A stretch of 64,000 nt of DNA, taken from positions 50,451,372 to 50,515,371 of the forward strand of contig NC_079514.1 of the NCBI RefSeq assembly GCF_000801105.2, in the 5' to 3' direction. Positions 9,658 to 21,691 of the stretch are shown here, piece by piece. This stretch comes from Raphanus sativus. Lineage: Eukaryota; Streptophyta; Magnoliopsida; Brassicales; Brassicaceae. The notes under the pieces were generated by a model. The model saw only the letters and a list, made by a program, of their open reading frames with translations, searched no databases and was not told the DNA's origin. The position numbers and the translations under genes are program-made. Within the stretch, counting starts at the first letter, position 1, and every line of letters begins with the position of its first letter.

Positions 9658-11649
9658 ATGGCGATTCGATGGTCAGAGCTATGTATCGTACTGTTGGCAC
9701 TGTCTTACGCCATCTGCGTCATTGCAGCGTAATAAGCACTTCATTCGACATTGTGACGAATCCTTTTTGTATGTAAAGTCATTAACGTTTTTGTGTATGA
9801 ATAATTAATACAGGAAGAGCTACTACGATGTGTTGCAAGTTCCTAAAGGCGCGTCTGACGAGCAGATCAAGAGAGCTTATCGCAAACTCGCTTTGAAGTA
9901 TCATCCCGATAAGAATCAAGGCAACGAGGAAGCTACTCGCAAGTTCGCTGAGATCAACAACGGTCCGTGTATATTTTTTTTTTCTTTTTTAATTTTTTGA
10001 AATTTGACACTTTTGGTCGTTTTTGAAATTGACTGTGTGTTGTTGATGTTGTTATATAACACAGCTTATGAAGTGCTATCGGATGAGGAGAAGAGGGAGA
10101 TATATAACAAGTATGGTGAAGAAGGGCTTAAACAGCATGCTGCTAATGGAGGACGTGGAGGTGGTGGTGGGGGCATGAATATGCAGGACATCTTTAGCCA
10201 GTAAGTTCCCTTTTTTTCTGTTTTGTTTTGTTTCTCTCTAAATGGTAAGCATTAGAGGAACTAATGGAAAATAAATGTTTTACACTTAAGTGTAACAGAA
10301 TGTTAATATTGCTGATATTATTGTCAGGTTTTTTGGGGGTGGTGGTTCGAGGGAGGAAGAAGAGAAGGTCGTCAAGGGTGATGACGTGATTGTGGAACTT
10401 GAGGCCACTCTTGAAGATTTGTACATGGGAGGCTCTGTCAAGGTATGTTTAGCTCCCTATTATCATCACTCGGTCTTTTTATACATGGAACTCGTCTGAA
10501 ATTTGTTTGCTTTGATTCAAACATCATAACTACTTACTTAGTGAACCTGAGAGAATGTTTTGGTTAGAGTAGCTTGGTTCTGAGGCAAATGACTTGACTT
10601 AACATTTGGGTTTCTTAATGATGGATGTCCCCCACGTTAAACCATCAAAGGTATGGAGGGAGAAGAATGTAATAAAACCAGCTCCTGGAAAGAGAAAGTG
10701 CAACTGCAGGAATGAGGTTTATCACCGACAAGTTGGTCCTGGAATGTTCCAACAGATGACAGAGCAGGTAAATAAATGCATATTATTCTCTCTAAAAATC
10801 ATCCTCTTGAGTCCTGTATCAAACCCCCATTTGTTGTTTCCTCTCGTTCCAGGTCTGTGACAAATGCCTAAATGTCAAATACGAACGCGAAGGATACTTT
10901 GTCACAGTTGATATCGAAAAAGGCATGAAAGATGGAGAAGTAAGCTTCCACACTCTACTCCACACCCTTATTTTTGTAAACCTTAGGTACTGTGAGCTTA
11001 TCAATCTCTCTATCTCTCCTTTCAGGAAGTGTCTTTCTACGAAGATGGTGAACCCATTCTTGACGGTGATCCTGGTGACCTTAAGGTTAGCCTCTTTCCT
11101 AAGTTTCAGTTTTATCTTCAAGATCAGAGGTTTAACCGTTATATTGTTGTACATTTTGGCAGTTCCGAATCAAAACTGCACCACATGCCCGTTTCCGGAG
11201 AGATGGCCACGATCTACACATGACCGTCAACATTACACTGGTACATTTAATATTCCACGAACGTTTTCTGTATCTCTATTTATTGATTCTGCTTAAAAAT
11301 AAACACCTTTTCAGGTTGAGGCGCTAGTTGGTTTTGAGAAGTCATTCAAGCACTTGGATGATCACGATGTTGACATCGGTTCCAAGGTAACACTAAAGTT
11401 CTCTCTACACCACAAACAAAAAAAAACACTAGAAGTTGATTCTTGATTGTCTGATGAAGTGAATATGGTGTGTGTGTGTGTGTGAAACAGGGAATTACAA
11501 AGCCAAAGGAAGTGAAGAAGTTCAAAGGAGAAGGGATGCCACTTCACTACAGCACAAAGAAAGGCAACCTCTTTGTCACTTTTGAGGTTTTGTTTCCTTC
11601 TTCACTCACTGAGGATCAGAAGAAGAATATCAAACAAGTCTTGGCTTAG
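9658..11649 (+). CDS. ERDJ3B: ER-lumenal DnaJ co-chaperone ERdj3B
   Basis: Ten exons: 9658-9728, 9814-9962, 10065-10200, 10328-10442, 10651-10767, 10853-10939, 11026-11085, 11163-11240, 11315-11386 and 11491-11649, giving 347 aa. A signal peptide ([17 protein letters not shown]) leads directly into a J domain with the HPD tripeptide (LKYHPDKNQ). A Gly-rich linker follows, then a DnaJ C-terminal substrate-binding region with four cysteines (KCNC and CDKC) as in ERdj3 proteins, and a final [18 protein letters not shown]. There is no KDEL. The family stimulates BiP ATPase and works with SDF2 in ER quality control of surface receptors such as EFR. The ERSE-I upstream fits induction by unfolded protein stress. 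All splice sites are GT-AG. Likely At3g62600 ortholog. Confidence 0.95.
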
Positions 11650-13321
11650 TATTTCCTCTCTCTCTTTAGAAATTTGTTGTTTAAATAGAACTTGTAATGA
11701 TCCTTAATATTTGTAACATTACTAGGCTTGTTTTGATATAGAATGATTGATCTAATTGTCTTTTATGTATCAAATTCTTTCATGATTTCACTGAAATATG
11801 ATTTACACAAGTTGTTTGCATACACTGTCTTTAAATATTAGTCTTCATCAGTTTAGTTTTCTCGAGTGAGGATGAGGACAGATGTTAAATTTTAGAAAGA
11901 ACAATAAAAATATTTTTGTGACATATGTGAAACTACCAAAACAAACTGAAAAAGTAATCAAGTGACTAAAACCACAATTTTTAGAAAATTCTTTTAAATT
12001 AGAAACGTCTCTCTCTAGATCAACCAAAAGTAACTCAAGGTGTATTAAGTTTCTCTGTACCATTGACCGAACAATCCATATTGGATCAAACAAACTATAT
12101 TCAGACTTCTACAAATGTAGAAATTATACGTAGATTTTTTTCCTACTTGCTCGGAAAGCAAGATCACTACAACCAAAAAGAATTTTTCAAAAGTCAAATT
12201 GTTATGCATTTGTGAAAAGGTTAGATTTGTAAAAGTATAATTAAAGGTTAGATTGCAAGAGTAATCCTACCTATTATTTCATTTTGGAATTGAACTTTTT
12301 ATTTATTTTATGAAATGGTCATTTAAATCTTTAATATTTTAATTTTTTACTTAGATAATATTTGATATTAAAAATGATACATTAACTTGAAAAACAAGAT
12401 ATTCCATTATTTAATAATTTTAGATAAAAATGCATAGCAAAATTTAAAAATAAATAATATAAAATAAATATAACATAAAACAAATAATTTAATAATCCGG
12501 CAAATCATTTATGGATCCGCTAAGACCGGTGGAGTATTGTCCAAATGGATAAAATTAAAAAAAGCTTGTTGATCTTGTGACTCAACATTTCACTTTGATA
12601 TTATTGCACTTGCTGAACTTCGATATATGCACATATATTTGGATCTTGTATGAAATTTAAATCACAAAACAAAACTATTATAAATATTAAGCTCATTTTT
12701 CATTACGAAATGCATTAGTTGATCATTTGTGGAGAAAATACTATAATGCTCATTATTGAACTAAATTTTATATTGTCTGTTATTTTATGTTTATGATTTC
12801 TGTATTTTTAATAATAAACGTTTGATTCAAATAAATTATATTTTAAGAAATTTTTGTAAACATAAAATAGTTGGGGTTAATAGGTAAATTTTTAAAAGTA
12901 TAAAGTATTATTAATAATTATTTATAAAATAACAATAGAATAGTTTTGAAATGTTATTTTTGAAGTAAAAAATAGAATAATACATTGAAATTTAACCTTA
13001 CTTCATTTCGGTGTGGTACCATTTTGAAGTAAAATATAGAATAATAAATTGGAAATACTCTTGCAAGTCGCAGACAAAATTTAGTTCACATACTTCATCG
13101 TATCTAAATTTCATATATCCAAATCGTTAATCTTCTTATACGTAAATCAACCGTTGTGTTCAGAAATTAGATTAACTTGAGACCTTAATGAAAATAAAAA
13201 CGTAGAAGTAATTCATATATATATATATATATAATATACAGGATTACATACGAATATTGATTCAACTATTGCATCAATTGCTCTCAACCATACACAATCA
13301 TAAGACTTGTGACTTTTGAGC
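11650..13321. other. Intergenic region between convergent ERDJ3B and USP genes
   Basis: Contains the 3' flanks of the two convergent genes and AT-rich DNA, with an (AT)n run near 13219-13235. No gene or clear transposon end is recognised. Confidence 0.5.
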
Positions 13322-14307
13322 TCAATTATTTTGAGGCATATTCTTCTTCACAATAATCACAGGACACTTCACACGTTTGGCGCAATACTCGCTCACACTG
13401 CCTAGCAAAGCCCTATCAACGGAACATATACATAAATCATATCAATAACCATTATAAACAAATTAAAGAAGCATAAAAGATTAATTAAGTTCTTACCTTT
13501 TGAAGAAGCCATAGTCATGTGTGCCCATAACTAACATATCAGCCTTAAGGTTCTGAACTGCGTTACATATTACTTCCTTGGCATCTCCTCTTCCAACTTT
13601 TCTCTCTATATTGAACTGCGCATTAATTAACAATAAGCTTTAGTTTTTTTTTTCTTTTTTCTTTTTTCGTTCAATCGTTGAAAATAATAGATCGCTAATT
13701 AATCTAATTATATGTGGGGTTCGTATCGAATACATATATTAATACGGCTTTCATAAATTCTATTGTTTTCACCTCTTAGTAATTTGTCACCTCTTAGTAA
13801 TTTGTCAAATCTTTTATCAAAAAAAAAAAAAAAAATTGTCAAATCTTTTTAACAAAGTGATCCAAAATTTATTGGAAGAAGCTTACATCGGACTCAAAAT
13901 CTTGGTAGACGTTTCGAGATCGAACCATGACTGATTCCACAAGCTCATTTTCGTATTTCTTCAAGGCTGCAACCGGATCTCCGGTCACTATAAACCCTAG
14001 AAAGTTGATAACCCAAGCAAAGTTCCATAAGCTTTTTTTTTTTTTTTTTTTTTTTTTGAAAAAGTTCCATAAGCTGAAAGAATTATATCAAGGTTTACTC
14101 TATCAAATGATATATTGTGTAATAACGAGACTAACCTGCGGCATCAATGGAAGAATAAACGGGAAGAGGGGGCTTGACGTAGAGGAGGATGAGGGTATTA
14201 TTGGAACCATATGGAAAAAGATTGTCAAGACTCCATGAAAGAGCTTCCATACTCTCTTCGCTCTCGTCCACTGCTACTACGATCTTTCTCTCCTTTATTT
14301 CTTCCAT
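13322..14307 (-). CDS. Universal stress protein A-like protein
   Basis: Four exons on the minus strand: 14307-14136, 13996-13887, 13615-13497 and 13412-13322, giving 163 aa, the usual length for single-domain plant USPs. It begins MEEIKERKIVVAVDESEESM with the beta-1 strand and the Asp that contacts ATP. The C-terminal half has ADMLVMGTHDYGFFKRALLG followed by SVSEYCAKRVKCPVIIVK, the G-2X-G-9X-(G/S) type nucleotide-binding signature. USPs of this class are small ATP-binding dimers induced by hypoxia, heat or other stress. The intron at 13997-14135 carries a long T-run (14031-14057 on the plus strand). Likely At3g62550 ortholog. Confidence 0.9.
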
Positions 14308-15858
14308 TTCTTTACTAAAATTCTTTTGTTTGCTTAAAATAGTAGAAGAGAAAATATCTAATGAAGAATGTTTGATGGAAGAAGAGACTGCGGTTTTGGC
14401 TATATTTATACAAGTAGCTCGGCAAACCCAAAACCCACTTGACTTCTGGTTTTGGAGTTAAGTGTTTTAGCTTAGATATATTTTCGATTACTTGTAAGTA
14501 GTCAGTTATAAAGACACCTTATCGTGACTAATCTTAGAGCTGAAAAGTTTTTAGTGTTATGTAAAGATAAGATATAAACCCACGTTCGATTGGTAACCAA
14601 TCAAAGAAGATATTGAAGATGCTACTATATACTAAATTATTTGATATTAAGTGTTATGTGATAGTTGTATAGAGAAAATCATATTCTTACAGAACTACTA
14701 CACCTTTTGAACAAGTGTAAATTATGAACTAAAAGTTTTCGAACTTTCTTAAACAAAAAATGAAGATAAAAGTAATCTATAGAAAAAGGTTGGAAATTTC
14801 ATTTTATTCATATCTACGACACTACAGGTTCTTGAAGTTACACTGATTGACTCATCATAAATTTCAGATCTGAATTATCCACCATAAACGTATACAAACT
14901 GAAGTGTATTATTGAAGCAAATAAAGCCTAAAACATAATGGTCCGGTCCCCATGTGAAAATATCGTGACCCTAAAATGAAGATAAGATGTATACAGATAG
15001 CTAACGTCCAACTAAAAAATTGACACCTTTGTTTTGATGATCTTTAGGCGTTTGCACTTTAATGCTCCTGGTGGACCGAAGGCGAAACCAGTAATATGAC
15101 AATGTCATCAGATTAATGGGTTTCTAACAGGCCACGATTTTACATTTCCAATCGAAATAAAAGTTAATTCCGATCGAAATAAAAGTTAACGGGCCTAAAC
15201 TGGATAATGATCTTGTTTGTGATGAAGTTGGTGTCAATTATGTTGTTGATTCAAATACTAACCCCGAAGAAGTGGAGAGTCTGCAAAGTGATTGATGAGT
15301 TTTTGCGTCATGGAAGCTGTTCTTGAAGAAACGAACGTAGTTTTTTTTCTTTCTGAGATACGTTTTCGAGATAAAAAGCCGGCAGACAAACATATGGCTT
15401 TGATTGGTAACCTTCCGGAATGGTGGAACTGCGTTTTTTTTTGAACGAATGTTAAATGAAACTGCGTTTTTACGCGATTCCATAAGTATTTTACCAATCA
15501 AAATACTTGTAGAATGAAAACAACGCAAAAATTCAGATCTACGTTTTTGCTAACAGAAATATAAAAAAATTCCATTAAATGAAAAAATGAGTTTTATTAG
15601 ATTATGGTGGAAAAAATTATAAATTCAATAACTTTCATATTACTAAATTAAACGCTAATACCATTTTATAATTTTTATAATAATTTTTATGATAAATATT
15701 TATGTTAAAAATAAAGTTATATTATAATTTGTTTTATAATATTATCAAATGTCAATCTATTATTAAATTATATTAAAAGATAAGTTAAATATTTATAATA
15801 AGAGCTAAATTAATTTTCATAAATTTTAGTTATTTTCATATTATGTAATACTTATTTA
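14308..15858. other. USP promoter and intergenic DNA
   Basis: Upstream region of the USP gene followed by unrecognised AT-rich sequence. Short open frames on the minus strand at 15238-15528 have no domain and biased composition. No gene is called. Confidence 0.5.
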
Positions 15859-17611
15859 CTAGATGATTACCCGCACCCTGTGCGGATTAATTTAATATAG
15901 TGTTATTTTGTAGTTTAAATGTAAATTATTAAATTTGATACAAATTTTGAGTAAATTATTTAATTTCAGTATTTGTATTGACCATTATGCATTAAATTCT
16001 ACTCATTTTTTCATCTTTGCATTTATAAGTGTATATTTTGGATACAAAATTTATCACTACTAACAACCAATTTATGATTAGGAAACTTGAATTTGAAATT
16101 AAACACTTATTGTAATTGTAAATTAAAAAGATCTCACCAGTAATAAAATATTAGAAACAATCACGGCTAAAAAAACATCAACAAAAATAACAATGACTAA
16201 TAAGCTTATATATATTATTAACAAATTAGATTTAAGAAACTGTGAGAGACAAAAAAACCAATAACTTATAGAACATACATTTTTATTTGTTTAGATTATA
16301 CTTTTATATTATTCAACATTTTATTGTTGTTTTATGTTTCTTTATATTTTTACTAAGTTTCCTATTTCTTTTATAGATTATTTGTATAAGATTTAATATT
16401 TTGGTTTTAATACATTGTTGTGATAATGTTTTGTGATTTTCAAGATCAAAAAATAATTTAATGTTCGGCAATTACAAATGAAATTTTGATTTATTTTAGT
16501 TAGGAATGTGTTTTGTCCACCCATGCGGACATAATCTTCTTATCAATACTTATTAATGTATGTCTTATTAATCTAAAAACCAGCATAATAAGTTATTCTT
16601 TGTGTTTTCAAATGATTAAATCGAACATGAAAGTATTTATATATGTCAAATATTTTTTATATACTTATTATTGTGTTATTTTTTAAAACACTCATTTCTT
16701 AGAAATAGTTTAGAAAATATCTTTATATACATGTATTTTATTGACTAAAATTTAATTATAATATTTTGCATCTTAATTTTTTAACCTTTATAATAAAAAA
16801 TTGTTTTCAGATAGCAACACAATATATATAAGAATTATCTTATTTTAATTTTTTGATAATTTCCTTTTATTATTTTAGAATCAATTATTTAATATTGAAT
16901 ATAACATATAATTTTATATGTTAAAATAAAATTTGTTTTTAATTATATATAAAATTCATTGCAGGTATTTTTTTAAATTAAAAAATTAGCGAATCAGTTA
17001 GAAACTAATAATAAATCAATAACCTAGCTAAAAGTCGAAAACCTAAAAAAATATAAAAATAAGGAAAATTAAATAAACTTTAATATAACATATAATTTAA
17101 TATTGTTAAAATTAAATTCGTTTTTAATATTTATAAGATTTTATTAAGAGTATTTTAAAATTAATAAATTAGTGATTTAGCTAAAAATAAATAATAAATC
17201 AATGTTTTTTTCTAAAACCTAATAAAAATATAACAAATAAGCAAAATCACCTAAAATTAAGGAAAACATGACAAATCAGCAAAATTACTTCATAAATAAT
17301 AGTACAGATATTTATTTTTATTATAAAAGGTGAATACCATCTAAAATATTTTAATCAATTAAACATTTATTCCATCATTCCACAAACTTTGAATTTTTTC
17401 GCAGTTTAATTAATTTTTTCCGTAGCTTAACTATTTTTTCTACGATTCCGCGATTAAGTGATGGTTATCAATCGGAACCATAACTTCTCCGGAAACAAAG
17501 GCCAGTGAAACGTAGTTTTATCGCATGACCTGATCAAATCATTTTCTCAAATCAAAAGCTCAAACTATCTAACCATTAATTAAAATAAATTAGGTGTACT
17601 ATTTAAATAGA
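15859..17611 (-). mobile_element. Degenerate Helitron, minus strand
   Basis: On the minus strand the 3' end is a perfect stem (CCGCAC, loop, GTGCGG at 15885-15871), a short spacer and CTAG at 15862-15859 followed by host T. The candidate 5' end is at 17611 and reads TCTATTTAAATAGTACACC on the minus strand, similar to other Helitron starts in this window, but the preceding base is T rather than A. The interior is AT-rich and non-coding. The 3' end is well supported; the 5' end is tentative. Confidence 0.5.
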
Positions 17612-17700
17612 AATTATATAAAATTTAATATGTAAAATATTTTAATCAAAAATCAATTTTTTTTTTCAAATTATGGATTAAAACCTATTTATATTTTGTA

Positions 17701-18416
17701 CTAGGTGCAGACCACGCTTTAGATAGCGAGTGGAATCATTATATATTTAAATTAATATTTTTTTTAGTTTTAAAAGTGTAGTAATATACTTTGTATAGAA
17801 CATTATTTTAGTTTGATTTATATAGAATTTTAGGAGTTTGTACTTCAAAATCATTGCAATTAAGTAAATTGTGTAATAGATGATTTTCTTTTTTCTTTTT
17901 AAAAATATTTGTTCTCTCATTATAGATTATACAAAATCACAAAAGAATAACAAAGTTGAAAATAAGTGTAACCTTTTTTGGGTTTAGATACCAAACAATA
18001 ATTTCATTTAATATGAAATCCATTAAATTAATAGATTATTGATATTATCACAAATAGAAAATTACATTCATTTAAACTCAAATAAGATTTTATAATAAAC
18101 TAAATATCATATATAAATAAAATATAAGAATAAATAAATTGACATCAAATAATTTTATAATTTAAAAAAATAATAATGTATGTATCACACAATTAATCAA
18201 ATAGATTTCACAGATTTAGTTAAAATTAATAAAAAAGATTAAAATGATTAAAAATAAAATTAAGTAATATCTTATATATGTTCCTATTAATATAAATATA
18301 AGAAATATAATTATATATGTATGCAAATATACTAAATTATAAATGTTAAAAAAATTATTTCCTTAGCAAAATTTTGTTAAAAAATACTTTCTCTTTAAGC
18401 GCGGAGTAGTATCTAG
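17701..18416. mobile_element. Element with two inverted CTAG-type ends
   Basis: The left end CTAGGTGCAGACCACGCTTT and the right end, which reads inward on the minus strand CTAGATACTACTCCGCGCTT, share a CTAG terminus, a pyrimidine/purine spacer and a CGCTT core. Each would pass as a Helitron 3' end, but they face outward in opposite directions. The 716-bp interior is AT-rich with no coding sequence. It may be two facing Helitron remnants or one element with inverted termini. Confidence 0.35.
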
Positions 18417-19214
18417 GACTCTTTAAGACATGGAGGATCAAATCTTTTTATTACTCTGTTATTTGTTTGCATGTTTAATGTTTTGTTTTTCTCATAACAT
18501 TTTCCATCTAAAAACCTAGTTTTTGTTAAACGATTACAACTTATTGTGTATTTAGTCACTTTTTCCCTTTTCAGTTTGGTTCGGTTATGGTTTATAGTTT
18601 GTTCACATATGGCACAATTCTATAAGAATGTTTCTTCTTATTGTTCTCTAATTTGATTATGCTATCTAAAATGATCTCCTAACATTAATCAGAAAATATT
18701 GAGCGTCATCTAAGGTCATATAGCCTCAGAGCTTAGACTTTGTCAAGATTACTCTTAGTAAAACAATATGAAATAATAAACAGTTAATATGAATAAGAAA
18801 ATAAGATTAACAAGTTAAGATGTGAGAGATAAGTTCAGTTGAGTGCTTCTTTACCTGGATGATTGGGTTATTGGAAATGTTGCAATCATTGCTTAACTAA
18901 ACCAATTCTTCTTAGTTTAGATAAACTTTTGGAGATTATTTTCAACAGTTTCAGCAAAATGTGTAAGCATAATGCAGTTTTTCCTACAGGAAAGTGGTGT
19001 TGAAGATGGTGCAATCAGCCTCAAGCTTGCAAATGGGCTTGTGAAACTCCTCAATAATCTTGCGATCTTTGGTATTTTGGATGTCGATGAGGATCAAAAC
19101 CTTGGCTTAAATGGTGTAAACCTAAAAAAGATTGATTTTCTTATTAAGTGGAACGACTGTGGTCTGATAGGAATAAAAATAGGTGTTTCTATGTTACAAG
19201 GCCCCTTGCCTTAT
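18417..19214. other. Upstream region of the F-box pseudogene
   Basis: Mostly non-coding. A frame open from 18972 joins the F-box frame and reads KLANGLVKLLNNLAIFG and similar; it is not recognised. It may be a remnant of another gene or a chance extension. Confidence 0.4.
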
Positions 19215-20101
19215 ATGTCAGAAGACTGGCTTCTCGAGCTGCTCGAGCGTCTTCCCGAGAAGTCCTTCTGTAGATTCAAATCCGTGTCAAAACAATGGAA
19301 AACAATGATCGAGTCCAACTATCTCGCCAAGAAACGTCTTGATAGGTCAAATACGAAACTCTTTGTTCTTAGAGTGGAAATGTCTACTGATCGTTATTCA
19401 AGAACCATATATTTGGAGAATATTTCAAAAAATCATCACGACCACAACAGCAAAATCATAATTTATACTTACAAGTTTCCACATCCATTTTCAACCAGTG
19501 ATGTTGGTTCGATAATGGGGGTACTGTAACGGTTTGGTCTGCATCTACGACTTCGGAAACATTTATCTGATTAACCCGACCACGAGAAAACTCCAGATTC
19601 TTTCTTCTGAGCTTTTGCAAGAGTATACAGGCTTGTCAGGTATGTATGAACCACTTGTAGTTATAACTTTTTTAATAAATTAAAAAACCTTTATTGATTA
19701 GTTTTTACATAGTTAAAATAAATTTAAAATTGATTAATTGCAAAAGGTAGATGGGCATAAACTTCAACGTATATTTTATTTTCGAAAATGCTTGCTTTTT
19801 CTTATAGGTTGGGCAGGTACGTTGCCAGTTAGTGTGGGATTTGGAAGAGACATAGTTACAGGAGCATACAAAGTAATCTTGATGTATTTATTTGCTAAGG
19901 GTGATAATATTCTCAAGACCGAAGTCCTTAACCTCCAAAGTGGTGAACGACACTACATTTGTTTTCCTCTTACTTACAATGAACTTGGCAATGATAAATT
20001 ATCAGTCTTTGCAAATGGATAACCTTTTTGGCTGAAAGAGTTTGATTATAGGCTCCCGAGTTTACCCCCAAAACTTGGAGCCATAGATCTTCACACTGAA
20101 A

Positions 20102-20310
20102 TGTTATGAATGCAAATAAAGTCCCACATTGGAAGTTTAGACAAATAATATCTAGTATATAAAGGGATGTCCAACTCTGATTAGTACGAGGCCTTTTGGG
20201 AAGGAGTCTCAGAAACAAATCCATGCGGGCTTTGCTTTCCGGCCCAAAGTGGACAATATCGTACTAATCGGACAATAGAGAGTTGGACATGGGCTTTCAC
20301 AATCCCAACA
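20102..20310 (+). repeat. 5' LTR of the TRIM
   Basis: The 209-bp full LTR begins TGTTATG and ends CCCAACA. It includes a TATATAAAG promoter-like motif near 20156. Confidence 0.85.
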
Positions 20311-20725
20311 ATTGGTATCAGAGTCGGGATGACGAACATCTGCAAGAAGACCAAAATACCCTTCAAGTTCGAAGAGCCTCCACTTCGATAGGAAGGGCGG
20401 GGTGCATAGCAGAGGTCAGTCAAAGATCCTGGGAACTTCGGTTGTAGGAGGAGAATCCTCAGCGAATAAGTGGTGTCGGAGACTTGTATCGAAAGTCTCT
20501 CCCTAATGACGATACAAGATTAGGTGGATATACTTAACGGTACTGCAAGGATTAGGTGGTGAATGTCCTAATGGTGCAGTAAGGGTTAGGTGGATAAATC
20601 CTAATGGTGTAACAAGGGTTAGGTGAAGAGGCCCGTTGGTGATTACGGCGGTACAAGAGGTGTGCCAGGTTTCGCTGGAGGTTGAAAACCAAAGGTTCAT
20701 GTGGTACTTGGTTTGAGAGGAGGTT

Positions 20726-20886
20726 TGTTATGAATGCAAATAAAGTCCCACATTGGAAGTTTAGACAAATAATATCTAGTATATAAAGGGATGTCCAACT
20801 CTGATTAGTACGAGGCCTTTTGGGAAGGAGTCTCAGAAACAAATCCATGCGGGCTTTGCTTTCCGGCCCAAAGTGGACAATATCGT
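20726..20886 (+). repeat. Truncated 3' LTR of the TRIM
   Basis: It matches the first 161 bp of the 5' LTR and then passes directly into F-box coding sequence, so a deletion removed the LTR end and the duplication. Confidence 0.85.
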
Positions 20887-21219
20887 GATTTGTTATTACC
20901 GCGTTGGTATTCTAGATACTGTGAAAGTGTGTACACATTGTGGAGCCTAAGAGATCGTTTATGCATATCTGATGTGCTACAGTATCCAAATGTGGAAGTT
21001 CGGTGTTTGCAGCAAGAAGATCCGAGTGTGAAGTGGGAAATGATCCTTATAATTGACACGTCAATTATGGATTGCTTAGACACAAACTATTGGAAGATTG
21101 CTCTTGCAGCATATAATCTCAATAGAGGAAATGAGCCACCTAATAATTTTTTGGAGCATGTAAGTGATGAACACCGTCGAACAGTTTTGTGTACGGAGAA
21201 CTCTGTTTCTTCGGTCTAG

Positions 21220-21691
21220 TTACATGGTACCATGCTTCAAGCGTAGACAAGAACAAACAAAATATGTTTCTCTTTTCTCTTTCTTTAATTAATAATCGAT
21301 TTTACTGGTTTATATTTTGTTTCTTTTACCTGTGTTCCTTGTCATCTACTCAAAATTTTTAGGAGGGGCTTATTTATGTGGGAATTTGTGACAATTCTAA
21401 AAGTCTATAGATTTTTAAAACCCAAGTAAATTTAACAAATATTGTATGATTGATTTATTATTAGCTGGTTTCAAGTTTAGTAACAGGTTTCTCCCTAATT
21501 GAGGGGGTTAAAATCTTATCAAAAATGACTAGCAGCCACAGATGTATCCTGAAATATTGAGATCATCAAACTCTGAAGAAACTGGTCATAGAAGACTTTC
21601 CTTAGAAGATTCCACAAACATATAAGTAGTCAAAAGAGTTATTACACAAACATTCATTCATATATATATGTCTAGCTTATTATCATCATCA
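21220..21691. other. Intergenic region
   Basis: Convergent 3' flanks of the F-box pseudogene and the Agenet/DUF724 gene. Nothing else is seen. Confidence 0.5.

Larger units (their letters stand above)
20102..20886 (+). mobile_element. TRIM (terminal-repeat retrotransposon in miniature)
   Basis: A 785-bp element has direct terminal repeats starting TGTTATGAATGC. The 5' LTR is 20102-20310 (209 bp, TG...CA). Two bases later TGGTATCAGAGTC (20313-20325) matches the primer-binding site for initiator tRNA-Met. A purine-rich tract (GAGAGGAGG) precedes the second LTR at 20726. The 3' LTR is identical over most of its length but stops at 20886, lacking the last 48 bp and any target-site duplication. 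No coding capacity. It lies inside the FBA region of the F-box pseudogene. Confidence 0.85.
19215..21219 (+). pseudogene. F-box protein (FBA type), frameshifted and split by a TRIM
   Basis: The F-box starts MSEDWLLELLERLPEKSFCR and continues FKSVSKQWKTMIES, typical of large Brassicaceae F-box/F-box-associated families that act as SCF substrate adaptors. The frame breaks at the G-run 19517-19521: one extra G moves the FBA motif (GYCNGLVCIYDFGNIYLINP) out of frame. After an intron (19641-19807) the FBA region resumes with GWAGTLPVSVGFGRDIVTGA. A TAA at about 20020 follows FANG, just before PFWLKEFDYRLPSLPPKLG. A TRIM retrotransposon then separates this from the final part (DLLLPRWYSRYCESVYTLWS onward, stop 21217-21219). 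At least three lesions make a full protein impossible. Likely related to the At3g62380-62440 F-box cluster. Confidence 0.8.

Noticed and set aside
15238..15528. Overlapping minus-strand open frames of 79 and 96 codons
   Set aside because: No domain, low-complexity composition, no introns or synteny support. Treated as chance.
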